A stretch of 64,000 bases of DNA from JACQAP01 sp045810225 (lineage in GTDB: Bacteria > Pseudomonadota > Gammaproteobacteria > Burkholderiales > JACQAP01), in the NCBI GenBank assembly GCA_045810225.1, contig JBJMWI010000176.1:50530-114529 (forward strand). Direction: 5' to 3'. The position numbers and the translations under genes were made by a program. The first letter of the stretch is position 1. Each line of letters opens with the position of its first letter. The notes beneath the pieces are model-generated. The model was not told the origin of the DNA and searched no databases. It saw nothing but the letters and a program-made list of their open reading frames with translations. Shown here in pieces: positions 1 to 9,066 of the stretch.

Positions 1-48
1 CCCCCAGGTCCAGGCGACTTTCGCGGCACGCGAATCCAAACCAAACAT
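1..48 (-). CDS. N-terminal fragment of a probable membrane permease (AI-2E transporter-like)
   Basis: Only the first 16 codons lie in the window; the gene continues past the left edge. The ATG (complement of 46-48) follows an AAGGA Shine-Dalgarno at a good distance, about 40 bp after the stop of the AsmA-like gene, so it is probably the next gene of that operon. The visible start (MFGLDSRAAKVAWTWG) resembles the opening of AI-2E/PerM-type transporters, where a short basic cytoplasmic head precedes the first membrane helix. That assignment is an inference from very few residues. Confidence 0.4.
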   Translation of the reverse strand, partial: MFGLDSRAAKVAWTWG

Positions 49-87
49 GCGGCATCCTTAATTTAGCTGCTGTTCCGATCTGCCGGA

Positions 88-2031
88 TCATCCGTTGCTG
101 GACGGTGGCGTCGCAGCCTTTTCGACAGGCACTTCTTCAGCCGGGGCACCGGCTTTCATGGCACTGATGGCCCCGGCGCAATTGTTATCCTTGCCGAGCC
201 CCAATTCGATCGTCGGCAACAATGCCGCCAGAGGTGTGACTAAAACGCCCAGTGCGACGGCAGCCGCACCGCGCGTCGCTATTTTTTTCTTTTCCGGTTT
301 GATTTCTGGTTTTTTCAATTGCCCGCGTACCCGTACCGGTGAGTGCAATGACAGGATGCCGGGATGTTTCGGTTCCGTGCGCAGCCTGAAGTCGAGCGTT
401 TCATTCTGCAGATTGATCAGCCCCTCTCCGAGTACGTTCGCCTGCTCGGTATCGACCAAAAGTATTTTTGGACGCAGGACTCCCTGCTGCAGTTCCAAGT
501 CGCTCACAGCGCAACGGACATCGGTGCGCGAGGGCAGACCCAGGGCCGACATGAGTGCGTTGCCGAACTCCAGGCCGGCCAGGTCCACAAGCAAGGCGCT
601 CAAATCGCCCTCGCTCATGAACAAACGTAGCTCGCCATCTCCATTCGCAAGCAACTTGGCGGTGGAACTTCCGGTTGACTCGATGCGTGCCGTGCCGCCG
701 ATAATGCCCGAACCTTTGGCCATCTTGGTGTCGCGCAACAACCGGCTGAGGTCGACGCGACGGAAATCCACGTCTGCAATGGCATGCAGCACATCGTGCC
801 GCCCATCCAGTTTTACATTGGCAACGATGCGCCCTTGCGCAACGCCAAAACTCAGCGGCGATATATTCACGAAGCCGTTCTGAACAATGATGTGTGCAGC
901 AAGATTGTCCACCGGCGCCTTTTTGTTTTTGAAATGTGCGACCTTGTAGTGGATATCCAAATCCGCCGCTCGCAGTCGCGGTACATTGATTGGTTTATCC
1001 GGGAGGATTCGCCAACGGTCGTTGGTGGTGGGCTTGCGGGGTTTCGCTCCGGTGAAGCCGGCCAGGTCTGCGATATCAACACTTTTGGAATGCAGTACCG
1101 CGGTGACCAGTCGCTTTTCGCGTTTGAGATCCATTTCAAGATTTCCGCCCAGGTCACTTTTGCCGACGACCCCGGCGAAATTCATAAAGCGGATGCGTTC
1201 GTTGCCATAATCGAGCTTGCCCTTCAAGGTGTACGGGCCGGAAGCCGGCAGCGGCACGCCGGTGAGCGGATAAAGGGCAGCAAGATTCTTGCCGCGCAAA
1301 AACAAATCCAGATTAGCACCGGCCAATTGCAGCGGCCGCTCGATGGTGCCCTTCAAAGTTATGACCGTCGGGCCGTTCTGCGCTTCGAGGTTTACCGGAT
1401 AAGGGTGTCCGGGCTCGCGCAAGCTTAATACTGAACCGCCAACAAACCGGGCAGTGATCGGCTGCTTGGCATAAGTACCCTTCGCATCGATCAGCAGAGT
1501 GGCATCCTGACCGTTTTTCGGCGGTTCGGTATGCACCACGAGCGTAACGTCGGTCTTGTACTGGGGATCGAAAAACTTGATGTTGCCATCAGTGATGTTG
1601 ATGCTGCCGATCTCTATTGGTGTACCGGATCCACCCTTTCCACCGACGTCGAACTTCCAATTCGGTTCGCCGTTCGGCCCAGGACGCAAGTCGCCTCGCG
1701 GGCGTTCGGCGTTGATCTCCAGCAGATGTATTTGCCGGTGAAAGAGTGGGCGAAGGTCAACCCGTACTCTCAGTCTTTCAATTGAGCCAAATTGACTGTC
1801 TGCTGGAAAGTCCGGCGGATTCGCGATGGCGATGCCCTCCGCTATCACCAGCGGATGCCATCCTATTTTTACATCCAGATTGCGCAGCGAGACTTTGCGG
1901 CCCAGCGCTGCGCTGGCGCGCTGCTCCACCATCGGCCGCAACCAATTCCAATCCCAGATCACCACTGCGACGATGATCGCACCGATCAAAACGACCGGGA
2001 TGGCGATCAGCAGTCGGCGCTTGGTGGTCAT
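88..2031 (-). CDS. AsmA family envelope protein
   Basis: This 647-residue protein has an N-terminal signal anchor (MTTKRRLLIAIPVVLIGAI, then a hydrophobic stretch to about residue 25). An AsmA domain follows: RASAALGRKVSL and the early GWHP/IANPPDF segment are typical of the family. The C-terminal half has the AsmA-like pattern of beta-rich segments (GGTARIESTGSS, LRTEPKHPG) and ends in a second hydrophobic region (AAVALGVLVTPLAALLP). AsmA/TamB-like proteins sit in the inner membrane, reach into the periplasm and affect outer-membrane lipid or protein homeostasis; the exact role here is unknown. An in-frame upstream extension to 2181 has no membrane anchor logic, so I start at the ATG at 2031. 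It follows the YihY-like gene after 189 bp in which I see nothing else. Confidence 0.85.
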   Translation of the reverse strand: MTTKRRLLIAIPVVLIGAIIVAVVIWDWNWLRPMVEQRASAALGRKVSLRNLDVKIGWHPLVIAEGIAIANPPDFPADSQFGSIERLRVRVDLRPLFHRQIHLLEINAERPRGDLRPGPNGEPNWKFDVGGKGGSGTPIEIGSINITDGNIKFFDPQYKTDVTLVVHTEPPKNGQDATLLIDAKGTYAKQPITARFVGGSVLSLREPGHPYPVNLEAQNGPTVITLKGTIERPLQLAGANLDLFLRGKNLAALYPLTGVPLPASGPYTLKGKLDYGNERIRFMNFAGVVGKSDLGGNLEMDLKREKRLVTAVLHSKSVDIADLAGFTGAKPRKPTTNDRWRILPDKPINVPRLRAADLDIHYKVAHFKNKKAPVDNLAAHIIVQNGFVNISPLSFGVAQGRIVANVKLDGRHDVLHAIADVDFRRVDLSRLLRDTKMAKGSGIIGGTARIESTGSSTAKLLANGDGELRLFMSEGDLSALLVDLAGLEFGNALMSALGLPSRTDVRCAVSDLELQQGVLRPKILLVDTEQANVLGEGLINLQNETLDFRLRTEPKHPGILSLHSPVRVRGQLKKPEIKPEKKKIATRGAAAVALGVLVTPLAALLPTIELGLGKDNNCAGAISAMKAGAPAEEVPVEKAATPPSSNG

Positions 2032-2220
2032 GCTTTTCGGTATTGCGGGCAGGTCGAACAGCGTCCTACCTGGCCTGAGGCCAATCAGTCGAAACCATGG
2101 GACCTGCAGGAAACAGGTAACGTTCCCGCCATACTCCAATCGGCATTGCGCCGAAGTTTCGGACGGGAGCCGCAACGCCAAGCAAATCGAGCAGCCGCAT
2201 GCTGTGCCGCCATGCCGCCT

Positions 2221-3114
2221 TTATGAATGCTGGGGTATTGCATTTTCCGCCGCGGCAGGGCGATTCGAATTTTTGCGTGAGCCATGACTTTCGGCATAGA
2301 CCTTGGTGAACTCGGCGCCAAGCAAGAAAATCTGCGAGGAATAATAGACCCACACCAATATCACGACGAGCGCCCCGGCCGCTCCGTAGCTCGATTCCAC
2401 GCCGCTTTTGCCGATATACAGCCCGATTACGAATTTGCCAAACGAGAACAGCAGAGAAGTGACCAGTGCTCCAATCCACACATCGCCCCAACTGATCGCA
2501 ATGCGTGGCAGGAAACGGTAGATCAGCGCAAACAAGACTGTGATGACGGCTATCGACACTACGAAATTGACGATATGCAACAGCGCTTCCATGCCTTCGA
2601 ACCAGCCGGCCCAGTACTTGCCCCACACGGCGATTGCAGTGCTGACCACCAGCGAAACCATCAACAGGAAGCCGATGGCTAACACCATGCCGATCGATAG
2701 CAGGCGCGTGCGTATGAAATGCCACAAACCGGAAATCTTTTGTGTCTCCACTTTCCAGATGCGGTTCAGATTGCTCTCCAATTCGGCAAAGACCGTCGTT
2801 GCGCCGACGATCATGGCCAGAATCCCGAGCAGGCTGGCCAGCGTGCCCTGTTTTGGTTTTTGCGCGCTCGCCAGCATGCCTTCAATTGCCCTGGCGCCAT
2901 TTTCTCCGAGCAATCCCCCGGCCTGCTCCATGATGCCTGCATGGGCAGCCTCCTGCCCAAACACCAACCCGGCCACCGCAATAACAATAACGAGCAGCGG
3001 AGCAATGGAAAATACGGTGTAGTAGGACAACGCAGCCCCCATGCTGGGCGCGTAGTCGGATTGCCAGCTAGTGAACGCCGCCTTTGACAGTTGGAACAGC
3101 GTTTTGAGCTTCAT
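2221..3114 (-). CDS. YihY/BrkB family inner membrane protein
   Basis: This 297-residue protein has about six hydrophobic helices and the family hallmarks: an early SYYTVFSIAPLL segment (residues about 30-42), the central FAELESNLNRIW motif (about 108-120) and a GAALVV/ILVWVYYSSQ segment near the C-terminus. The family was once called RNase BN by mistake; members are integral inner-membrane proteins of unclear function. A short polar tail follows the last helix. It is transcribed toward the AsmA-like gene and probably shares a transcript with it. Confidence 0.85.
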   Translation of the reverse strand: MKLKTLFQLSKAAFTSWQSDYAPSMGAALSYYTVFSIAPLLVIVIAVAGLVFGQEAAHAGIMEQAGGLLGENGARAIEGMLASAQKPKQGTLASLLGILAMIVGATTVFAELESNLNRIWKVETQKISGLWHFIRTRLLSIGMVLAIGFLLMVSLVVSTAIAVWGKYWAGWFEGMEALLHIVNFVVSIAVITVLFALIYRFLPRIAISWGDVWIGALVTSLLFSFGKFVIGLYIGKSGVESSYGAAGALVVILVWVYYSSQIFLLGAEFTKVYAESHGSRKNSNRPAAAENAIPQHS

Positions 3115-3246
3115 CGTTGCCGGTTGCGTGAGTCACCATGATTAGTGGCATCGCTTACGCGCGAAGTTCAGGGGTTTGGTTCTTTTGGACTCAGGATTGG
3201 CTTTGGCGCAGACCAAAGCCATGTGCCCCAGGCGGCGAACGCACGA

Positions 3247-3609
3247 TTACGGCAACAAGTTTTTTTGCACTTCGTGCGGCTTATGAAGCATGACTTCCGA
3301 AAGGTCATCGAATTGCGCCCTAAGCGTCTCTTCCAGTTGCGAAAGACTCTGTCGGTGCGCGATCAGATCGGTCGTCTCGAGGCGGTCGCTACCCAGGATC
3401 CCCGCAATACCGGCTTGAATACGCATGGCCAATGCCTGGCGTTGTTGAGTAATTTCCAACAACCGGGCGCAGCGCGCGGATTCGGCATCGATCAACGCAG
3501 TAACGGCTTCCTGCTCAAGCCCTTCAGGAACCGCAAGGATCATTTTGCAATTCGTGCAGGTTGGCGGCACCGCGCTTGTACCGCCCGATGACCGTAAAAA
3601 AGCAGGCAT
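3247..3609 (-). CDS. Small coiled-coil hypothetical protein
   Basis: The product is a 120-residue protein that I do not recognise. I chose the ATG at 3609 because a GGAGGAG Shine-Dalgarno lies 7 nt upstream; the frame opens further up without such a site. The N-terminus carries a CTNC pair (residues about 18-21). The remainder is a charged, heptad-like helical stretch (EQEAVTALIDAESAR, LSQLEETLRAQFDDL) that suggests a coiled coil. No signal peptide or membrane segment is visible. A plus-strand frame overlaps the same DNA but has a less protein-like composition and no good start. Confidence 0.55.
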   Translation of the reverse strand: MPAFLRSSGGTSAVPPTCTNCKMILAVPEGLEQEAVTALIDAESARCARLLEITQQRQALAMRIQAGIAGILGSDRLETTDLIAHRQSLSQLEETLRAQFDDLSEVMLHKPHEVQKNLLP

Positions 3610-3700
3610 CACAAATCTCCTCCACGCCTCCGGATGCATTGATACCGATGTACCACCGGCCGCAGCAGACTAAATCCCGTGCGGGTCAATGGACATCGAA

Positions 3701-3988
3701 TCAAACGCCTTCGACGGCTATGATGTTTCCCGTGGCCGCCTTCATGCGCAATTCCTTCGGTTTGCGATATTCTTCCGAGTCATACCATTCGCGCGCGCGT
3801 GCCAAAGTTTCGAACTGGAGGACTACGATGCGCTTGGGCCGCCAGTCTCCCTCTAGCACATCAATATTGCCGCCGCGCACGATGAACTTGCCGCCGTACC
3901 GGGTCAACGTTGCACCCACTAGCTTGCGATACTCGTCATAGGCTTGAGTATCGCGCACCTCAATATCGACAATGACGTAAGCAGGCAT
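3701..3988 (-). CDS. DUF1330 domain protein
   Basis: This 95-residue soluble protein matches the DUF1330 ferredoxin-like fold: start MPAYVIVDIEV, the core YGGKFIVRGG (about residues 31-40) and the C-terminal ARAREWYDSEEY block. Family members are small dimeric alpha-beta barrel proteins of unknown function. The start at 3988 fits the family start; the longer frame to 4090 would add residues unrelated to it. It is divergent from the cbpA operon, and the shared region 3989-4073 should hold both promoters. Confidence 0.85.
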   Translation of the reverse strand: MPAYVIVDIEVRDTQAYDEYRKLVGATLTRYGGKFIVRGGNIDVLEGDWRPKRIVVLQFETLARAREWYDSEEYRKPKELRMKAATGNIIAVEGV

Positions 3989-4073
3989 GTTCGGCTCCGC
4001 TAGAAGGATTCGCAAGAATAAAAAATTTGAGGTCCGAAAGCTACAAAAACCGCTCATTGCAAGGAGGTACTGA

Positions 4074-4151
4074 ATGCCCGGAACATACAACTTGAATCTG
4101 GCTCAAAGAGGCGTCATCTTGACCATCACGCGGCCGACCGGCCGGGCATAG
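4074..4151 (+). CDS. Putative 25-codon leader ORF upstream of cbpA
   Basis: A 25-codon ORF (starts MPGTYNLNLA, ends RPTGRA) begins 5 nt after an excellent AAGGAGGT Shine-Dalgarno (4061-4068). Its TAG stop lies 9 nt before the cbpA ATG, which has no clear ribosome binding site of its own. This arrangement suggests translational coupling, with the short ORF loading ribosomes for cbpA. Whether the peptide has its own function cannot be told. The alternative is chance occurrence of the Shine-Dalgarno. Confidence 0.5.
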   Translation: MPGTYNLNLAQRGVILTITRPTGRA

Positions 4152-4160
4152 ACATCAGCG

Positions 4161-5108
4161 ATGAAATATAAGGACTACTACGAAATACTGGGCGTCAAGC
4201 GTGATGCCAGCAACGACGACATCCGCAAGGCGTATCGCAAGCTGGCCCACAAATACCACCCTGACGTCTCCAAGGATCCCAAAGGCGAGGAGCAATTCAA
4301 GGCAGTTGCCGAGGCTTACCAGACGCTGAAGGATCCTGAGAAGCGGGCGGCGTACGACAACCTCGGCAGACACCGGCCTGGTGAAGAATTCAGTCCGCCA
4401 CCCGAGTGGGGCAACCAGTTCGGTGAAGGAGGTTTTTCGTTTGACGACGTCGATCTTTCCGATCTGTTTGCCGGGTTGGGAGGCGGCAGATTCCGTGGCG
4501 GCAGCCGGGGCGGCAACCGATCCGCACCAGGACAGGATTATGAAGTCACGGCACCGATCACGCTGGAAGACGCCTATCGCGGCACGGAGTTGGACCTGAA
4601 TCTGAGTGTTCCCGAACATGACGAGCAAGGTCGCATGCGACGCGTGCCGCTCGCATTCAAGGCGCGCATTCCGAAAGGGGTGACCGACGGGGAAAGATTG
4701 CGTTTGCCGGGCAAAGGCGGCAAAGGATTCAGCGGCGGCCCGAATGGAAATCTTTATTTGACCATCCAGTTGCAACCTCATCCGCTATATCGCGTCACGG
4801 GCCATGATTTGTATCTGGATCTGCCTCTGGCGCCCTGGGAAGCCGCGCTCGGGGCAACCGTCGACGTACCGACTCTTGGTGGAGCGGTCCGGCTCAAAGT
4901 GCCGGCGGGAACCAATACCGGGCAAAAGTTGCGGCTGGCTAAACGTGGGTTGCCCAAGCGCCGCGAGGGCGAAGGCGATTTATTTGCCATCGTGCAAATT
5001 GTCGTACCGCCTTCGCTATCCGAACGTGAAAAGGCGCTGTTCAAGGATCTGGCAGACGCTTCCAGGTTCAATCCTCGCGCCTCGTTTCCAGCAGGGGAAT
5101 CGAAATGA
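4161..5108 (+). CDS. cbpA: Curved DNA-binding protein / DnaJ-class co-chaperone CbpA
   Basis: This 315-residue J-protein has an N-terminal J domain (residues 1-70) with the HPD motif (HKYHPDVSK). A G/F-rich linker follows (GGGRFRGGSRGG), then the two C-terminal beta domains that bind substrate (RIPKGVTDGERLRLPGKGG, PLAPWEAALGATVDVPTL). There is no zinc-finger region, which separates CbpA from DnaJ. It stimulates DnaK and also binds DNA as a nucleoid protein in stationary phase. The stop overlaps the cbpM start by 4 bp. Translation may depend on the leader ORF just upstream, since the ATG lacks a good Shine-Dalgarno. Confidence 0.95.
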   Translation: MKYKDYYEILGVKRDASNDDIRKAYRKLAHKYHPDVSKDPKGEEQFKAVAEAYQTLKDPEKRAAYDNLGRHRPGEEFSPPPEWGNQFGEGGFSFDDVDLSDLFAGLGGGRFRGGSRGGNRSAPGQDYEVTAPITLEDAYRGTELDLNLSVPEHDEQGRMRRVPLAFKARIPKGVTDGERLRLPGKGGKGFSGGPNGNLYLTIQLQPHPLYRVTGHDLYLDLPLAPWEAALGATVDVPTLGGAVRLKVPAGTNTGQKLRLAKRGLPKRREGEGDLFAIVQIVVPPSLSEREKALFKDLADASRFNPRASFPAGESK

Positions 5109-5437
5109 CTGGCGAATACACCCAGGCGCAGTGGCTGCACGAACAGACGGAAATTTCGATCGAGCAGCTGGCCGAACTTTCCGGTGCATCACACGAAATG
5201 CTGCGCGAACTGGTTGATTTCGGCGCCTTGATACCCACGAACGTGCAATCAGAACACTGGACCTTTACGCCGGACTGCATTGTGTCCGTGCGCGCGGCCG
5301 CTCGTCTGCAAACCGACTTTGATCTCGACGTAAATTCCCTGTCGGTTGCCCTGGGATTGATGGAACGCATCCGAACCCTGGAAGCGCAGTTGCGCGAATT
5401 GCAATCCCAGTTGCCGCGGTTGCGGCGAATCGGATAG
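5105..5437 (+). CDS. cbpM: Chaperone modulator CbpM
   Basis: This 110-residue MerR-like helical protein starts inside the cbpA stop (ATGA overlap). CbpM binds the J domain of CbpA and blocks both its co-chaperone and DNA-binding roles. Family features seen here are the N-terminal helix-turn-helix-like part (ISIEQLAELSGASHEMLRELVDFG, residues about 18-41) and the C-terminal coiled coil (MERIRTLEAQLRELQ). The pairing with cbpA and the length make the call firm. Confidence 0.9.
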   Translation: MTGEYTQAQWLHEQTEISIEQLAELSGASHEMLRELVDFGALIPTNVQSEHWTFTPDCIVSVRAAARLQTDFDLDVNSLSVALGLMERIRTLEAQLRELQSQLPRLRRIG

Positions 5438-5572
5438 GACAACTCTCCGGCAGCATCCGGGCTGCGCTGTAATCGTTGATTTGCTTTCCCTGGGTATGCT
5501 GTGCGAGTTCTGGCATCATGATCGAACAGCGCATCCGCGTCGGCAAGTCGACAAGCCGGGAAGACAGCCCCC

Positions 5573-6541
5573 ATGAAGAATCTCTTTATCACTTCCCTGT
5601 GCGCGGCACTTAGCCTGGCGCCTGCCTCGCTGATGGCGCAACCGGTTGGCTTTCCCGCGCCACCCCCGAAGGTCAGCCCCGCGCAAGGTGCGATTGATTT
5701 TCACGTCCATTCCGAACCCGACGTGTTCGGCCGCAGCATGGACGACATCGATGTCGCGGTACTGGCGTCGCGCAAAGGGATGCGCGGCCTGGTCCTGAAA
5801 AATCACGTCACCATGACAGCTGATCGCGCGGTGCTGGTCATGAAAATCGTGCCGGGGATCGAAGTCTTCGGTGGCATCGTGCTGAATAATGCCGTGGGCG
5901 GGATCAACCCCGCGGCTGTTGAATGGATGCACCGCATGTCTGGCGGCCGCGGCAAAGTCGTATGGTTGCCGACCTTTGACTCCGACAAACACATCAAGAC
6001 CCTGGTGGACCCGAAGGCTTCGGGCATCGTGGTTGCGCCCAACGGGGTCGTCACGCCGCAGCTTGAAGAAGTACTCAAAATCATAGCGCGCGAAAATCTG
6101 GTGCTAGCAACGGGGCATATTCATGCGCATGAAGTACTGGCCGTGGTTAAGCGCGCAAAAGAACTCGGCGTGAAAAATATCTTGATTACGCATGCGTTGA
6201 CCAACATTCCCGGCCTGTCGCTAGAGCAGGCGCGACAGGTGACGCAGATGGGCGCGTATATCGAATATTGCTACCTGCAGTCCATGGCCGGGCCGGACGC
6301 GCAGCATGGCTGGCTGAAACACTGGGCTAAGGTCACGCTAAAGGATGTAGCGAAGGTCGTTGGCGACATCGGGGCTCAACATATTGTGTTGTCCACGGAT
6401 CTTGGCCAGCACGCGAACATGACGCATCCCGACGGCATGGAAGACATGATCGGCGGCCTGCTGAAAGAAGGCGTATCGCAGGCGGACATCGATTTCATGG
6501 TGAAGAAAAACCCCGCTCGCCTGCTGGGACTGGAAAACTAA
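5573..6541 (+). CDS. Exported DUF6282-type amidohydrolase-like protein
   Basis: This 322-residue protein has a signal peptide (about residues 1-22, cut after SLMAQ). The mature part looks like an amidohydrolase TIM barrel: HxH near the start of the barrel (DFHVHSEPD), a second histidine motif (TGHIHAHE), another histidine (ITHALTNIP) and a late aspartate (STDLGQH). These are the usual metal ligands of the superfamily, so hydrolase activity on a small molecule in the periplasm is plausible, but the substrate is unknown. It converges with the D-aminoacylase-like gene, leaving 31 bp between the stops. Confidence 0.75.
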   Translation: MKNLFITSLCAALSLAPASLMAQPVGFPAPPPKVSPAQGAIDFHVHSEPDVFGRSMDDIDVAVLASRKGMRGLVLKNHVTMTADRAVLVMKIVPGIEVFGGIVLNNAVGGINPAAVEWMHRMSGGRGKVVWLPTFDSDKHIKTLVDPKASGIVVAPNGVVTPQLEEVLKIIARENLVLATGHIHAHEVLAVVKRAKELGVKNILITHALTNIPGLSLEQARQVTQMGAYIEYCYLQSMAGPDAQHGWLKHWAKVTLKDVAKVVGDIGAQHIVLSTDLGQHANMTHPDGMEDMIGGLLKEGVSQADIDFMVKKNPARLLGLEN

Positions 6542-6572
6542 GAAACGGCACTGGCGCCATCAGCACTACCGG

Positions 6573-8039
6573 TCAGGCGCTTTCCCGTTTCAGCACCCTG
6601 CCGGATCGTGTGCCAGTCGCGCGATTGTTTTGCCAGACTATTGCACCGTTGACGATGGTCGTGGCGATGCCGGCTGCGGGCTGGATGGGCTTTTCCCATG
6701 TCGCAGTTTCCGCGATCGTGGCCGGATCGAAAATTACGATATCCGCATAGGCGCCCTGTTTTAAAACACCGCGATCCTTCAGTCCAAACGTCGTTGCAGG
6801 CAGGCCAGTCATTTTTCGCACAGCGGTTTCCAGGGAAAACAGCTTCAGTTCGCGGCTGTAGTGACCCAGCACGCGCGGAAAACAGCCCCACAGCCGCGGA
6901 TGCGGGGCCGCGTCATGCGGTAGTCCGTCTGAACCAATCATCGTATGTTCAAACGCCAGAATACGCTGCACGTCCGCTTCATCCATCGAGAAATAGATCG
7001 CCGAAGCGGGTTGCAGCTTGGCGATGGCCTGTTCCACCGGCAACCCCATTTTCTGCACAACCTTATCCAGGTCCATGCCAGCGAACTGCGGATAAGGCTT
7101 CGAGGAACTGACGATGACACGCGAGCAGATCAGGGTGCGCGCGTAACTCAGCATGGTCGAAGAGGCCATGTATGGATAGCAGTCAAGGCACACCGGCTGA
7201 CTCCGCATCGCCTTCGCGATGTGTGGCAAGGTCTCCCGCGACCGCCCGTGGTTCTTGTTTCCCACGACTTTATGGTGGGAAATTACGACCGGCACATCGA
7301 GCTCGCGCGCGGCGCGAAAGCTTTCGTCCAGCGAGTCAAGGACATGGTCGGCCTCGTCTCGCATATGGGTGCAATAGATACCGTTGAATTCTCGCAATGG
7401 TTGCGCGATCTGCACGACTTCTTCAGCAGGTGCGGCGTTGGATAATTCGTAGTACAACCCGCTCGAAAAGCCGATTGCACCCGCACCAAGGGCTTCGCGT
7501 ACCAGGTCGCGCATGCGGGCAATCTCCCCCTTGGTCGCTGCGCGGTCCAAGTGATCCATGGTGGCGACGCGCAAGGTCATGTGTCCGACCAGCAGAGCAC
7601 AGTTTACCGACGCCGGATGCGCGTGCAGTTCTTCCACATACGCGCCAAAGGTCGGAAAGCGAAACCATTTGCCGTCGTTGTCAAGCAGATCCAGCGGCGC
7701 CGGCGGCGCGCCTTCCATGCCATCCGGCATGGGAGACAGCGAGATGCCGCAGTTGCCTGCAACGACCGTCGTGACGCCCTGGCTGATCTTCGGCGCCATG
7801 TCGCCTGCCGACAGCATCAACCGGTCATCGTGCGTGTGCGCATCGATGAAGCCAGGTGCCGCAATTTTTCCGGCAGCGTCCAGTTCTATGTCCGCCCGAG
7901 CTTTGTCGAACCGGCCGATTGCGGCTACCCGGTCTGCGCGCACGCCAATGTCGCCTTGAAAGCGCGCGGCGCCGCTGCCATCGATGATGCTTGCGTTTCT
8001 GATTAACAGATCGAAATTCTGCTCCATGATGTGTTCCAT
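6573..8039 (-). CDS. N-acyl-D-amino-acid deacylase (D-aminoacylase) family amidohydrolase
   Basis: This 488-residue enzyme shows the D-aminoacylase/amidohydrolase layout: a small N-terminal beta domain (LLIRNASIIDGSG), the HxH metal motif in GFIDAHTHDD, GNCGIS, the ISHHK histidine, CTHMRDEAD and the late catalytic aspartate in IGSDGLPHD. A C-terminal beta segment (ADIVIFDPATI) closes the fold. Family members hydrolyse N-acyl-D-amino acids or related cyclic amides with zinc; no signal peptide is seen. Either ATG at 8039 or the one four codons later could start it; the second has a slightly better GGAA-type site. The Bug receptor gene lies 24 bp upstream and may supply a substrate. Confidence 0.85.
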   Translation of the reverse strand: MEHIMEQNFDLLIRNASIIDGSGAARFQGDIGVRADRVAAIGRFDKARADIELDAAGKIAAPGFIDAHTHDDRLMLSAGDMAPKISQGVTTVVAGNCGISLSPMPDGMEGAPPAPLDLLDNDGKWFRFPTFGAYVEELHAHPASVNCALLVGHMTLRVATMDHLDRAATKGEIARMRDLVREALGAGAIGFSSGLYYELSNAAPAEEVVQIAQPLREFNGIYCTHMRDEADHVLDSLDESFRAARELDVPVVISHHKVVGNKNHGRSRETLPHIAKAMRSQPVCLDCYPYMASSTMLSYARTLICSRVIVSSSKPYPQFAGMDLDKVVQKMGLPVEQAIAKLQPASAIYFSMDEADVQRILAFEHTMIGSDGLPHDAAPHPRLWGCFPRVLGHYSRELKLFSLETAVRKMTGLPATTFGLKDRGVLKQGAYADIVIFDPATIAETATWEKPIQPAAGIATTIVNGAIVWQNNRATGTRSGRVLKRESA

Positions 8040-8063
8040 TGGTTAGACCAAGATATGCGGTAG

Positions 8064-9020
8064 TTACTCGACCTTCGCGCCAGCGCGCTTGATGATCTCG
8101 GCCCAGCGCGGCCGCTCGCGCTCTGCCATCGCCGCGAACTGCTCCGGCGTGCTGCCATCGATTTCGGTATCAAGTTCGGCGAAACGCTTGCTCACGGCAG
8201 GCGCATGCAAGGCGGCGATTATTTCACGGTTTAGCTTCGCCACGATCTTCGGCGGCAGCTTGGCCGGGCCAATGACGCCGCCCCATGCAACGGTCTCGTA
8301 GCCGGTTACGCCTGCTTCGGCCACTGTTGGCAAGCTCGGAAATAATGGCGACCGATGCGCGCCCGACACCGCCAGCGGCCGCAGGCGTCCCGATTTTGCG
8401 TACGAGGACAATGAAGTCAAGTTATCGAAAATGACATTCGCTTCGCCTGCTATCACGTCGGCAATCGCCTGTGGACTGCCGCGATACGGAATATGCAGCA
8501 TTGGCGTGCCCGTCATGGCCTTGAATAGTTCGCCGCCGAGATGACCGGTGGTGCCATTGCCGGCCGAGGCCATGATCAGCTTGTCCGGATACTTGCGGCC
8601 GTAATCGATTAATTGCCTGACGTTATTCACCGGGAGATCTTTGTTGATCGCAAGCAGGTTGGCAACGCGCAGGCAATTGGAAATCAGCGTGAGATCCTCG
8701 TTGCGATAGGGAACGGAGGCAACCAGCCCGTGCACGATCGCAAGCGAAACGATGTTGCCGTAACCCAGGGTATAACCGTCGGGCGCTGCGTGAACGATTT
8801 CCATCGTGCCGATCACGGCGTTGGCGCCTGGCTTGTTCAAGATTATGATTTGCTGGCCGAGGCGCCTGGATAATTCCGCAGTGAGGATGCGCATAAGCGT
8901 ATCCGGCGAACCGCCAGCGGCAGAAGGCACTATGAAACGGATCGGTTTGTCGGGATAGTCGGCAAGCAGGGGCCCGCAAAGCAGCAACAACAGGACGGCG
9001 GCGAAATAACCTGGCTTCAT
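8064..9020 (-). CDS. Bug-family (TctC-like) periplasmic solute receptor
   Basis: This 318-residue protein has a signal peptide (MKPGYFAAVLLLLLCGPLLA) and the Bug family pattern: YPDKPIRFIVPSAAGGSPD at the start of the mature protein, LNKPGANAVIGT, HIPYRGSPQAIADV and LPTVAEAGV. Such receptors bind carboxylates, often citrate- or amino-acid-like, and are expanded in Burkholderiales. No TctA/TctB permease genes are present, so it is an orphan receptor, as is common. It sits between the deacylase and the quinoprotein gene with short gaps (24 and 46 bp), suggesting cotranscription. Confidence 0.92.
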   Translation of the reverse strand: MKPGYFAAVLLLLLCGPLLADYPDKPIRFIVPSAAGGSPDTLMRILTAELSRRLGQQIIILNKPGANAVIGTMEIVHAAPDGYTLGYGNIVSLAIVHGLVASVPYRNEDLTLISNCLRVANLLAINKDLPVNNVRQLIDYGRKYPDKLIMASAGNGTTGHLGGELFKAMTGTPMLHIPYRGSPQAIADVIAGEANVIFDNLTSLSSYAKSGRLRPLAVSGAHRSPLFPSLPTVAEAGVTGYETVAWGGVIGPAKLPPKIVAKLNREIIAALHAPAVSKRFAELDTEIDGSTPEQFAAMAERERPRWAEIIKRAGAKVE

Positions 9021-9066
9021 CTATTCTGTAGCGCTCGCTCTGTATACTTCGTTTCGGAACTGATCT

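Noticed and set aside
3145..3591. Plus-strand 148-codon frame opposite the coiled-coil protein
   Set aside because: It lacks a ribosome site and protein-like composition, while the minus-strand frame has GGAGGAG and a plausible helical product.
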